This document shows, in pieces, positions 38,118-45,495 of a stretch of DNA of 64,000 nucleotides. Positions within the stretch are counted from its first letter, which is position 1; each line of letters begins with the position of its first letter. The DNA is taken from positions 195,984 through 259,983 of the forward strand of contig NZ_KE384323.1 of assembly GCF_000425165.1 (NCBI RefSeq), given 5' to 3'. A program made the translations under genes and the position numbers. Below the pieces are notes generated by a model. The model had not been told where the DNA came from and searched no databases. It saw only the letters and a list, made by a program, of their open reading frames with translations. The DNA comes from Photobacterium halotolerans DSM 18316. GTDB taxonomy: Bacteria; Pseudomonadota; Gammaproteobacteria; Enterobacterales; Vibrionaceae.

Positions 38118-38930
38118 ATGATACTTTACAAATACATGTCATTTCATTCAGCGTGCTCAGTTATGGATAATAGTTCAATGGGATTTTCTTGCTTAGAAGA
38201 TCTGAATGATCCATTTGAAGGTACTGCTATCTGTTTTGAAGAATCTGATACCTTGAATAGTAAGCTACAGAAAAACCCTCATCGCAGTCGCTTAAGCCGC
38301 AAGTACGGAGTTCTTTCTCTTACCCGTAACCCTCTGAATCCACTAATGTGGTCTCATTATGGAGATGACCATCGAGGCGTCGTTATTGGTATAGATATGA
38401 AAAAAGCAAATTTACTTTGTGAGAGTTCATGTGTTATTCCTGCTCAATTTGGTGAAATAGTTTACACATCCACAATGCCTCAAAATATGTTACCAACTTC
38501 TAGTAGTGAGTCGCTAATGAGTGTAGGGGATGAATATAGCAGCTTTAGGCATCATGAATATGATTTATTCAAAAATGCTTTTCTCATGAAAGATCTAGTA
38601 TGGGGCTATGAGGAAGAGGTTCGTGTCGTTAAAAATATCAAAGGCAACAAAAGGTCTCGTTACTCAGCTAGTAACTTTGAAAATGAAGCAGGGAAATGGA
38701 AGCAAATAACAGTGATGGGGCGCCCATTGTATTGCTTATCAATACCGAAAGAGTCAATAGTCGAAGCATATTTTGGCTGTGCTAGTTACAGCAACGTTAC
38801 TCGCCTAGGTGTAGAGAAAAACTTTTACACTAATACTCGTAAAGAATGGCAACTAAACGGTATTAATGTTCAATTAGTTCGTCGTAAAGAAGGTACTTGG
38901 AAATTGGAAGTTTCCGATTACAAAATTTAG
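38118..38930 (+). CDS. DUF2971 domain-containing protein
   Basis: 270 residues. The opening YKYMSFHSACSVMDNSSMGF...LEDLNDPFEG and the middle GVLSLTRNPLNPLMWSHYGDDHRGVVIGID are typical of DUF2971. The family is common in integron cassettes and phage-defence neighbourhoods but has no established activity that I know of. ATG 38118 follows AGGAATATC; eight further in-frame residues upstream are unlikely. AT-rich relative to the core. Confidence 0.8.
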   Translation: MILYKYMSFHSACSVMDNSSMGFSCLEDLNDPFEGTAICFEESDTLNSKLQKNPHRSRLSRKYGVLSLTRNPLNPLMWSHYGDDHRGVVIGIDMKKANLLCESSCVIPAQFGEIVYTSTMPQNMLPTSSSESLMSVGDEYSSFRHHEYDLFKNAFLMKDLVWGYEEEVRVVKNIKGNKRSRYSASNFENEAGKWKQITVMGRPLYCLSIPKESIVEAYFGCASYSNVTRLGVEKNFYTNTRKEWQLNGINVQLVRRKEGTWKLEVSDYKI

Positions 38931-39119
38931 TACGCAACTAAAAAATAAGGATACGTTTCGCGCGGCCGACACTTTATCCGGGTGTTGTACAAACCCGAAG
39001 TGGCATTATTAAGGCAATAGCTTGGTTGAGCACCGGAGGGCAGCGATGCGGACTATTTTTATCAGGCTGAGTAAGCCCCTAATCTATCAGATGACTAGTA
39101 AATTCAGTTGGTTACATGA

Positions 39120-39251
39120 TTGTTGCTGTTATCAACACCAGCGTACTTTGACCGAATTTCACCAACCTGGAATAGGACGCGACGGCTTTACTGTTGGGAA
39201 CCGAATGATGTGACCGAGTTCATACGAAATGGTGATGTAATCACTCAATAA
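39120..39251 (+). pseudogene. 3' remnant of a cassette gene
   Basis: An open stretch of 43 codons ending at TAA 39249-39251 reads like a natural protein C-terminus (STPAYFDRISPTWNRTRR, LYCWEPNDVTEFIRNGDV) but has no start and an in-frame stop directly before it. The preceding 190 bases (38931-39119) hold no clear continuation; they do contain an inverted repeat CACTT..CGGGT / ACCCG..AAGTG. A decayed attC-like site follows. Unrecognised family. Confidence 0.4.
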
Positions 39252-39307
39252 GCAAAGGCAGAATCGCCCTTCGGGCTGAACGCGCGCCGCTTCTTTGGCC
39301 GTTATGC
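39247..39307 (+). other. Degenerate attC-like site
   Basis: Ends in GGCCGTTATGCC, with GTTATGC at 39301-39307 as a possible R' core, and contains an inner hairpin (CGCCCTTCGGGC). The R'' side reads AATAAGC rather than RYYYAAC, so the site is imperfect. The position between a stop codon and the next gene fits a cassette junction. Confidence 0.35.
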
Positions 39308-39321
39308 CGACAAGGAAAATG

Positions 39322-40050
39322 ATGAATCGAATTCTTGCGTTATTACTTTTATTCATATCTTCAATTGCGGTAGCCGGTGAAATTGTCGATCACAATAGAA
39401 ATCGGATTATCCCAGTTGAGATTTCGTTTCCTCCGAGCAGCTTTGACTGCTCTATTGACTCAAAGTGCCCAGTTATCTTCTTGAGCGCAGGCTATAGTGT
39501 TTCTCATACAAAATACCAATTCCTGACAGATCTGTTTTCTGAGCTCGGCTACTTGGTTGTCGCTATCGGACACGAACTGCCGAGTGATCCTCCGTTATCT
39601 GTATCAGGTAATTTATTTGAAACTCGCTCAGAAAACTGGATCAGAGGCTCTCAAACACTAAAAGTCGTGAGGCAGGAGCTACAAGCGAAACACCCTGAAT
39701 ACAGCTTTAATAGCTTAGTTTTGGTTGGTCATTCAAACGGGGGCGATATATCAGCTTGGCTAGCTCGGGAATCGCTTTCATACGTAAGCCAAATCATTAC
39801 CTTAGATCATCGCCGCGTTCCTCTTCCTAGAACCAAAGACATCAAAGTGTTGTCCGTCCGAGCTAGCGACTTTGAAGCTGATGATGGTGTTTTGCTTACA
39901 AATGCTGAACAAGTGCAATACGGTAGTTGCATTATAAAGATTCCTAATGCTCGACATAATGACATGACTGATTATGGTCCTATATGGCTTAAATCGAATA
40001 TTCAGAAAATTGTTCGTGGCTGGTTAAACGAAGCATCGTGCGGCTTATAG
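39322..40050 (+). CDS. Secreted alpha/beta hydrolase
   Basis: 242 residues. Signal peptide (MNRILALLLLFISSIAVAGE), then an alpha/beta hydrolase fold with the nucleophile elbow GHSNGG, an oxyanion-type loop VIFLSAGYSVSHTKY, an acidic candidate in ASDFEADDG and a C-terminal histidine in NARHNDMTD. It is probably a periplasmic or exported esterase; the substrate is unknown. ATG 39322 was taken, with ATG 39319 and 39304 also possible. Probable cassette cargo. Confidence 0.75.
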   Translation: MNRILALLLLFISSIAVAGEIVDHNRNRIIPVEISFPPSSFDCSIDSKCPVIFLSAGYSVSHTKYQFLTDLFSELGYLVVAIGHELPSDPPLSVSGNLFETRSENWIRGSQTLKVVRQELQAKHPEYSFNSLVLVGHSNGGDISAWLARESLSYVSQIITLDHRRVPLPRTKDIKVLSVRASDFEADDGVLLTNAEQVQYGSCIIKIPNARHNDMTDYGPIWLKSNIQKIVRGWLNEASCGL

Positions 40051-40432
40051 GGATATTAAACGACTTATGATATCAATTGCGGTCTTTTGCCCTCATCTTT
40101 TTCACTGAGGCTCCCATGATCTTTAGCGTAAAGCTGAGCTTAGCTAAATCTCAGGCTCAGTAATGAAAGGTACCGCAGGCTTCCATCCCGATAATCGCGG
40201 GTGGGATATTAGCAAACGTCTCAAGGACTTTTGAGATCGTGATTGATTTGTGGATTAACATTTTGCCTTGGTGAACCTCACCATGGTACGAAACTGTATT
40301 TGGCTAAATAAATGACATGGATAGATGGTGATAGGGTGGCCTCCGTTTAGTCTGGAATCAGACATACCCAGTGTGGCAACGCCTGATGAGGGTGAGTTCA
40401 TGTCATTCGTTTTGTGTTAATAAGGAGATCTT
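40051..40432 (-). mobile_element. IS110-family transposase relic A with left-end sequence
   Basis: On the minus strand, between about 40320 and 40166, a broken frame reads IHVIYLAKYS, then after a one-base shift YHGEVHQGKMLIHKSIT and PPAIIGMEACGTF. These match the N-terminal DEDD-type part of IS110 transposases (I-D-L-A-K and GMEACG). Only about the first 60 codons survive. Upstream of the transposase start, 40330-40400 carries GTGGCCTCCG and TCTGGAATC, shared with relic B. No complete element ends were found; bases 40051-40165 show no gene. Confidence 0.6.
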
Positions 40433-40669
40433 ATGACATTTTCTGATCGAGAAAGAGAAATGCTCTTGGCTGTGAAAGGTGTTGGCCCGACTGTCATCAA
40501 AAGGTTTGAGGAAATTGGAATCAATACACTTTCTGATTTGGCCACTTATCAGGTTGATGAAATCGCTGAAATGGTGGCTTCTATGTTACGAACCACGTGC
40601 TGGAAAAATAGCCCCCAAGCAAAAGCCGCTATCGCGGCTGCCATTTTATGTGCGAAAGAAAGTGTGTAA
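40433..40669 (+). CDS. Helix-hairpin-helix protein
   Basis: 78 residues. The HhH motif is visible as LLAVKGVGPTVIKRFEEIGI, followed by INTLSDLATYQVDEIAEMV. The whole protein resembles the small Cdd1/pathogenicity-locus type of HhH protein, which probably binds nucleic acid without sequence specificity. Preceded by AAGGAGATCTT, a strong ribosome site. It lies between the two IS110 relics. Confidence 0.75.
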   Translation: MTFSDREREMLLAVKGVGPTVIKRFEEIGINTLSDLATYQVDEIAEMVASMLRTTCWKNSPQAKAAIAAAILCAKESV

Positions 40670-40689
40670 CTAGGGCGGTAGTCATACAG

Positions 40690-40862
40690 AGCAAGGGATT
40701 CGGGTGCAGCAGCTGGATTTTTGTTAACACTTTGTCTTGGAGATTTTCAGTGTGGATATCGAAGCTATGTTTCACTAAATCAATACCATGAACCGAATGT
40801 GGCAAGTGGCCTCCGGTTCGTGTGGAATCGGGTTGATCCAGTGCAGTGGCGGGAAACGTAAG
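40690..40862 (-). mobile_element. IS110-family transposase relic B with left-end sequence
   Basis: Minus-strand bases about 40790 to 40725 encode GIDLVKHSFDIHTENLQDKV, the start of an IS110 transposase. The sequence upstream (40795-40850) carries GTGGCCTCCGGTTCGTGTGG, aligning with the same zone of relic A. Only about 30 codons remain. The GFA gene starts immediately after the relic. Relics A and B each stand right before an intact plus-strand gene. Confidence 0.55.
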
Positions 40863-41270
40863 ATGAGTAACACATACAAAGGGTCTTGTTTGTGCCGGGG
40901 CGTTCAGTTTTCTGTTAGCGGTTTCAGTGAAAAGGCAGCGAACTGTTATTGCACAATGTGTCGTAAATTTCATGGTGCAGCCTTTGGAACCTTGGTTGGC
41001 GTGCAGGGTTTAGACTGGCTTTCAGGAGAGCACTTGCTGAAAGAGTTTGTTGCACCCAATGGCACGGTTCGAACCTTCTGTTCTCATTGCGGTTCCAGTT
41101 TAGGTTTTCGCGTGAAAAATGCGATGCCGAATGACATTGAGTTAGCTATCTCGACGTTTGACGACGATATACCCGTCAAAGTCGATGCTCAAATTTACAC
41201 CGCATATAAGCCAAACTGGTGTCAATTACATTCCAATTTACAGACGTTTTCTGAAGGGCGTGAAGGTTAA
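40863..41270 (+). CDS. GFA family protein (CENP-V/GFA zinc domain)
   Basis: 135 residues. Zinc-binding cysteines appear as GSCLCRGVQF, NCYCTMCRKFHGA and TFCSHCGSSLGF, the standard GFA pattern. Related proteins were named for glutathione-dependent formaldehyde activation, but most have no proven activity. ATG 40863 (MSNTYKGSCLC) lies directly beside IS110 relic B; an open frame extends upstream through the relic but is not coding. Confidence 0.85.
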   Translation: MSNTYKGSCLCRGVQFSVSGFSEKAANCYCTMCRKFHGAAFGTLVGVQGLDWLSGEHLLKEFVAPNGTVRTFCSHCGSSLGFRVKNAMPNDIELAISTFDDDIPVKVDAQIYTAYKPNWCQLHSNLQTFSEGREG

Positions 41271-41344
41271 GTGCATTTCTTTAAATTTATTTAATAACAA
41301 TCATTTATGGTGTCAATAGGTAAGTTTTGGCACACATGTACTCA

Positions 41345-41361
41345 CCCCTTAAGCGGGCGTT
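41345..41361 (+). repeat. VCR-like fragment
   Basis: CCCCTTAAGCGGGCGTT matches the 3' end of the Vibrio cholerae repeat (recalled as CCCCTTAGGCGGGCGTT) at 16 of 17 positions. No pairing 5' half is evident, so this is at most the remnant of an attC site. Confidence 0.35.
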
Positions 41362-41390
41362 TTGTATTAAAATCCACAAAGATAGTGAGT

Positions 41391-41777
41391 ATGAAAGATC
41401 TCGCCATGGGTGTGGTTGTAAGAGAAGGTAAAGTTCTCATCCAAAAGCGTTTTAGACCAGAAAAAGGAATGGTTTTTGAGTTTCCAGGTGGCTCAGTAGA
41501 CGCGGGGGAATCAGGTGAGCAGGCTGCAATAAGAGAGTTGTGGGAAGAGACAGGTCTGAAAAATTTAAAACTCCTTGGCAGCCACAAAGCAAAAAATGAT
41601 TTTGGTGGTGAAATTCACTATGTGGTTTTGGGTGCAAGTACTGACATTGAACCTCAAATGATTGATCCTGAGCGTCAACAAACTTTTTATTGGCTCGAAC
41701 CTTCAGAGGTTCCTCTTCAAGATTTTTACAGGGCTGATATTGCGTTTATCGAAAGCCATTTTAGCCAATACACATAA
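41391..41777 (+). CDS. NUDIX hydrolase
   Basis: 128 residues. The complete Nudix box GSVDAGESGEQAAIRELWEETGL fits GX5EX7REUXEEXGU. Hydrolyses a nucleoside diphosphate linked to X; the substrate is unknown, with MutT-like or nucleotide-sugar substrates possible. ATG 41391 (MKDLAMGVVVREGKVLIQKR) begins the fold; the frame is open upstream without coding character. Confidence 0.88.
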   Translation: MKDLAMGVVVREGKVLIQKRFRPEKGMVFEFPGGSVDAGESGEQAAIRELWEETGLKNLKLLGSHKAKNDFGGEIHYVVLGASTDIEPQMIDPERQQTFYWLEPSEVPLQDFYRADIAFIESHFSQYT

Positions 41778-41947
41778 CAAAAAATTAAAGGTAAGGTCTT
41801 TCAATATTGGGGAACAACTCATTTCGACAACGAATGTTTTTCACTGATATTTAATGCATCACTTATTTTTGAATAACTACCGATTTCCCAGCCCCTTCTT
41901 TAGACGGCTGAGAACTCTGTGGGTATCGAAAATGTTACAGGAGTTTC

Positions 41948-43198
41948 ATGATACAGAAGTTATTGTCAGCGATTTCAATTTATCGGGGCTTACCAAGTAA
42001 TATCTATTACCTGGCGTTAGCTCGAATGGTTTTAGGAATGGGTAATTTCATTATTCCATTTTTAGTTTTGCTTTTAACAGATAAGCTGGGTTATTCAGCC
42101 ACGGTCGCAGGTTCTCTCGCTATGGGAGTGACAGGGACTTATCTTTTGGGGAGTTTTTTAGGCGGGAAACTATCAGATGTATTTGGGCATAAGCGGGTCA
42201 TGGTATTTGGCGAGCTTATAGGCGCTATATTACTCATTTTGTGTGGTTTTTTTCCTGAATCATCTGTGTTAGTTCCGGTGTTTTTATTTGTATCTTATTT
42301 CTTTGTGGGATTGTCACTGCCGGCAAGTAACGCTTTAGCTGCAGACCTCTCTAATATTAATAATCGTGATGCGGTGATGTCGTTGAGTTATCTCGCATAT
42401 AATTTTGGCTCTGCTTTAGGTCCAATCATAGCGGGGTATTTATTCTGGCATCATACGGAATGGATATTCTTTGGTAATGGCTTTGCTGCATTGTTTGGGG
42501 TTTTGATTGTGGCTGTTTTTATTCAGGTACAACCAGAAAATGAAGCAATCAACGAAAATGAGTTAGAACAGCCTGTTGACGGAACCATATGGGCTGTTTT
42601 GAGTGCAAGACCAAGGCTTTTATTATTTACGCTACTTTGTGGCCTGTTGTGGTACTCTTTACACCAAATGACAATGGCAAGCCCATTATATTTAAGTCAT
42701 ATGTTTGGTGAATCTGGTCCAATCATATTTGGCCAGTTAATGACCTATGCCTGTGTGCTGGTCGTACTTATTACGCCTGTTCTAATGAAACTTACGTCGA
42801 GTAAAGCGGAGACTGTCAGTTTGGCCTATGCTGGCTTAATGTTTGCTTTTGGATATATGCTAGTGATGCTTTTTCCAACTATTCCTGTACATTTTCTGGC
42901 TTGGTTGTTTTTATCTTCCGGAGAAGTATTGTTACTGACAAAAGAGGGCATATATTTGGCGAATAACTCTCCGTCCAGTCACAGAGGGAGAATCCAAGGA
43001 GTACTTGTGACGCTCAGGAGTCTCTTGGTTATGCCAAGCTTTGTCGTTGTCGGATATTTTATTGATCGTTATGGCTATAGTTTTACTTGGTCTAGTGTGA
43101 TTGTGGTTTCAATTATTTCTGCTGTTGGTTTCTATTTGATGACCAATAAAAGTAAGCGTGAAAAATTAGTCGTGATTGAAAGCAGGGAGTCAATATGA
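41948..43198 (+). CDS. MFS transporter (drug-efflux-like)
   Basis: 416 residues with twelve hydrophobic segments. The motif-A-like loop LGGKLSDVFGHKRVMV between segments 2 and 3 identifies a major facilitator. A hydrophilic central loop (about 195-215, ENEAINENELEQPVDG) separates the halves. Probably an efflux permease; the substrate is unknown. CAGGAGTTTC precedes the ATG. AT-rich, like the rest of the island. Confidence 0.88.
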   Translation: MIQKLLSAISIYRGLPSNIYYLALARMVLGMGNFIIPFLVLLLTDKLGYSATVAGSLAMGVTGTYLLGSFLGGKLSDVFGHKRVMVFGELIGAILLILCGFFPESSVLVPVFLFVSYFFVGLSLPASNALAADLSNINNRDAVMSLSYLAYNFGSALGPIIAGYLFWHHTEWIFFGNGFAALFGVLIVAVFIQVQPENEAINENELEQPVDGTIWAVLSARPRLLLFTLLCGLLWYSLHQMTMASPLYLSHMFGESGPIIFGQLMTYACVLVVLITPVLMKLTSSKAETVSLAYAGLMFAFGYMLVMLFPTIPVHFLAWLFLSSGEVLLLTKEGIYLANNSPSSHRGRIQGVLVTLRSLLVMPSFVVVGYFIDRYGYSFTWSSVIVVSIISAVGFYLMTNKSKREKLVVIESRESI

Positions 43199-43314
43199 AT
43201 GATTATGGTGTCAATAGAATTTTTTGGTGATAGCTACATCTCCGTATATATGAACGTGATGTTTGGTATGTGATAGTTTCAATCTTTAAAGATAATTTAA
43301 AATTAGGATTCAGT

Positions 43315-43752
43315 ATGTCTCAAAGTTTTATATCAGCTGTTTTTCAGGGGCCAAAAGATATTGTCATGGCACAACGGATTGTAAAAGTATCTGTTTATGT
43401 GTCGATATTGATGATTTTTATATCAGCGACTTTAGCCATTGCTGGATTTTTTCAAACAAGTTCAGATGCCAGAGTTCAATACATGTTGGATCCCTGGATG
43501 TTGATTGATGTTTTCTTGCTGGGTGTTTTAACCTTTTTTCTCTACAAACGGAAGCTATGGGCAGCAATTGTATTTTTAATCTATCATTTGGTGAATTTGA
43601 TTATAATCTACATCGAGTTAGAACGGTTTCCTGGTGCACTTGGTTTTTTGAAATTAATCTTATTTATGGCTGCTGTACGTTCGGTTTATATGGTTAATAA
43701 AGATAGTAAAGAAGAGAAAGCAGATAATCCGCTAAATGAGGAGTCAGCCTAG
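43315..43752 (+). CDS. Small polytopic membrane protein of unknown function
   Basis: 145 residues with about four transmembrane segments (VSVYVSILMIFISATLAIAG, WMLIDVFLLGVLTFFLY, AAIVFLIYHLVNLIIIYI, LGFLKLILFMAAVRSVYMV) and a charged C-terminal tail. ATG 43315 follows AGGATTCAGT; the frame is open from 43270. A terminator-like hairpin follows. No family recognised. Confidence 0.65.
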   Translation: MSQSFISAVFQGPKDIVMAQRIVKVSVYVSILMIFISATLAIAGFFQTSSDARVQYMLDPWMLIDVFLLGVLTFFLYKRKLWAAIVFLIYHLVNLIIIYIELERFPGALGFLKLILFMAAVRSVYMVNKDSKEEKADNPLNEESA

Positions 43753-43806
43753 AATTTTTCACAGGTGACGAATCTGACGTTCAAACCGCCTTAGACAACA
43801 CTAAAT

Positions 43807-43868
43807 AACCCAAAGGTATTTCTGAATACTCTACCGAATTCTTGTGGCTGTCTTTGGGTTTTGATTTG
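43807..43868 (+). terminator. Hairpin after the membrane protein gene
   Basis: AACCCAAAG (43807-43815) pairs with CTTTGGGTT (43852-43860) across a 36-base loop that itself contains GTATT/AATAC. The tail TTGATTTGATT is T-rich. Plausible as a terminator, though the loop is long. Confidence 0.5.
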
Positions 43869-43892
43869 ATTCTCGTAAGGAAAGATTAACGC

Positions 43893-44075
43893 ATGGATGA
43901 AAATACAGAGGTCTGGCGGCAATTCTATGAAAAAGCGCTGGCTCGTCCTTCTTTAAAGAAAGCTGAGTTTACACGAAAGTGAAGTGAGTCAAATCTGGTT
44001 GTCACCGTAGTTGTTGATTCCAACTTTCCTTACTTGATTGCTCAAGTGTATCTGAGTCTGACGAAGCGAGGGCCT
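43893..44075 (+). pseudogene. Class I methyltransferase remnant (possible)
   Basis: Begins with ATG 43893 and a MDENTEVWRQFYEKALARPS opening that resembles small class I SAM methyltransferases (WxxFYEKAL.RP). It is stopped after 29 codons (RK then TGA). The same frame continues with SESNLVVTVVVDSN, where an active enzyme would show a VDCGCGTG-type SAM loop, and that loop is lost. The rest of the gene is missing. Family assignment is from memory and tentative. Confidence 0.4.
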
Positions 44076-44200
44076 ACGACATTAGAACCTTTTTACTGCG
44101 ATATGAGCAATTGATAGGGCTTGGCTCGCAAGTCTGGTAAAATCGCCGTTCTCCAGCAATCGTGTTGATTGCCATGGCATACCTAAGACTAGGATCTATT

Positions 44201-44671
44201 TTGACCAATAATGATATCTTGCGTCGTGTACGTGATACCTTTGATTTTAAAAACAATACTATGATTGAAATCTTCGCGATGGCGGATTTCAGCGCAACCG
44301 AGGAACAGGTTGCGGGTTGGTTAGAAAAAGACGCCGCCGAGACGTCTATCAAGCTGACAGACACAGAATTAGCCGTGTTTCTGAATGGGCTGATCAATTT
44401 CAAACGTGGTAAGCGTGATGGCGAGCAACCCAAACCGGAAGCACACCTGAACAACAATATGGTGTTCCAAAAATTACGTATTGCGTTGAATTTAAAAGCG
44501 GAAGATATTCTTGAGATGTTGCAGACGGTTGGTGTGAGCTTAAGCAAGCATGAACTGAGTGCCTTTTTCCGCAAACCAGACAACAAGCACTTCCGGGAAT
44601 GTAAAGACGACGTCCTTCGTCAATTTTTATCCGCTGTTCAGCGCCAGTCAGGTGCCAGCGCTAGCGAGTAA
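44201..44671 (+). CDS. YehS-like DUF1456 family protein
   Basis: 156 residues. Two similar DUF1456 halves: NDILRRVRDTFDFKNNTMIEIF...LAVFLNGLINFKRG and NNMVFQKLRIALNLKAEDILEML...FFRKPDNKHFRECKDDVLRQFL. The second half carries the KHFRECG-like signature of E. coli YehS. The function is unknown, probably regulatory or nucleic-acid related. I chose TTG 44201 (TNNDILRRV) because AGGA lies six bases upstream and it aligns with the YehS start; a GTG at 44162 is also in frame. Confidence 0.85.
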   Translation: MTNNDILRRVRDTFDFKNNTMIEIFAMADFSATEEQVAGWLEKDAAETSIKLTDTELAVFLNGLINFKRGKRDGEQPKPEAHLNNNMVFQKLRIALNLKAEDILEMLQTVGVSLSKHELSAFFRKPDNKHFRECKDDVLRQFLSAVQRQSGASASE

Positions 44672-44705
44672 GAATCCGGCGCGTAATGATAAATCAATAG
44701 CTTAC

Positions 44706-44750
44706 TCTGTTCTGTTCTGTTCTGTTCTGTTCTGTTCTGTTCTGTTCTGT
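44706..44750. repeat. Pentanucleotide microsatellite (TCTGT)9
   Basis: Nine perfect head-to-tail copies of TCTGT run from 44706 to 44750, with a partial copy after. It lies 34 bases downstream of the yehS-like stop and 174 bases upstream of the ABM monooxygenase start, outside the coding sequence of either. Slippage would change spacing rather than reading frame. Confidence 0.95.
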
Positions 44751-44924
44751 TCAGGACAGACTGAAGATGGCGTCAATCAATGCAGTGAAGGTGTATGACT
44801 CAGCTTGATTCGCGATTTGACGCCATTTCACCACATTGCACCTGGCGGCCTTCAACTTTCTCACTTCTATGCTATCGTTTGCAAACGACATTCTCTTAAC
44901 GTTCAGAAATAGAAAGGAAATCGA

Positions 44925-45275
44925 ATGACAAGTCGCGTTTATGTGTTGGCACAATTTAAACCCAAAGCAGGCAAAGAAGCCGAATTGTTTGACGTACTGA
45001 AAGCACTGGAGCCGGATTCGCTTCGCGAGCAAGGCTGCGTTCAATACACACTGACCCGCCAGATCGACCACCCGAGTGCGACGAGAAACGACTATCCCAT
45101 CGTGTTTAACGAAATCTGGGCAAGTGCAGAAGACTGGTCTGCGCATGGTCGCCGGCAACAAATTCAACACTTTTTTGAAACCCAGGTTAAAGCGGAATCA
45201 GGCTTGGTTGACGATGCAATCGTGACCGCTTATTCCGATGAAGGGTACAACTTTGACGCTCCTGTTTACGACTAA
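44925..45275 (+). CDS. Antibiotic biosynthesis monooxygenase (ABM) domain protein
   Basis: 116 residues. One ABM dimeric ferredoxin-like domain: VLAQFKPKAGKEAELFDVLKAL, then GCVQYTLTRQIDHP and FNEIWASAEDWSAHGRRQQIQHF. Related to YgiN-type quinol monooxygenases and haem-degrading folds; the substrate is unknown. AAAGGAAATCGA gives a clear ribosome site. A strong terminator follows. Confidence 0.85.
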   Translation: MTSRVYVLAQFKPKAGKEAELFDVLKALEPDSLREQGCVQYTLTRQIDHPSATRNDYPIVFNEIWASAEDWSAHGRRQQIQHFFETQVKAESGLVDDAIVTAYSDEGYNFDAPVYD

Positions 45276-45311
45276 CCTCAGCTTGTAGTGTCCATTTTGA
45301 CTTCTGTTCAT

Positions 45312-45353
45312 CGCAAGCGGCTCAGCGGAATATGTGCCGCTTGCGTTGTTTTT
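45312..45353 (+). terminator. Terminator after the ABM gene
   Basis: Perfect 10-bp stem CGCAAGCGGC / GCCGCTTGCG with a 14-base loop and the tail TTGTTTTTG. Confidence 0.8.
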
Positions 45354-45495
45354 GTCACTGCTGCCGAACAGACCCGCTCGACAGCATGATCCCGATACAT
45401 GACATAGCGGTCTGGTCTACTCTTACGAAGTAAGTCTTATGAGGCAGCGTTTGCCTTGAGTGAGGCATTGCAGAATCGGACGGGGTAGCAGGTGC

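Noticed and set aside
39022..39213. 63-codon plus-strand open frame
   Set aside because: It covers the same bases as the better protein-like tail in another frame and ends without regard to the attC-like junction.
40629..40973. 114-codon minus-strand open frame containing IDLVKHSFDIH
   Set aside because: Only the middle part is transposase-like; both ends are antisense to the HhH and GFA genes, so it is an IS110 remnant and not a gene.
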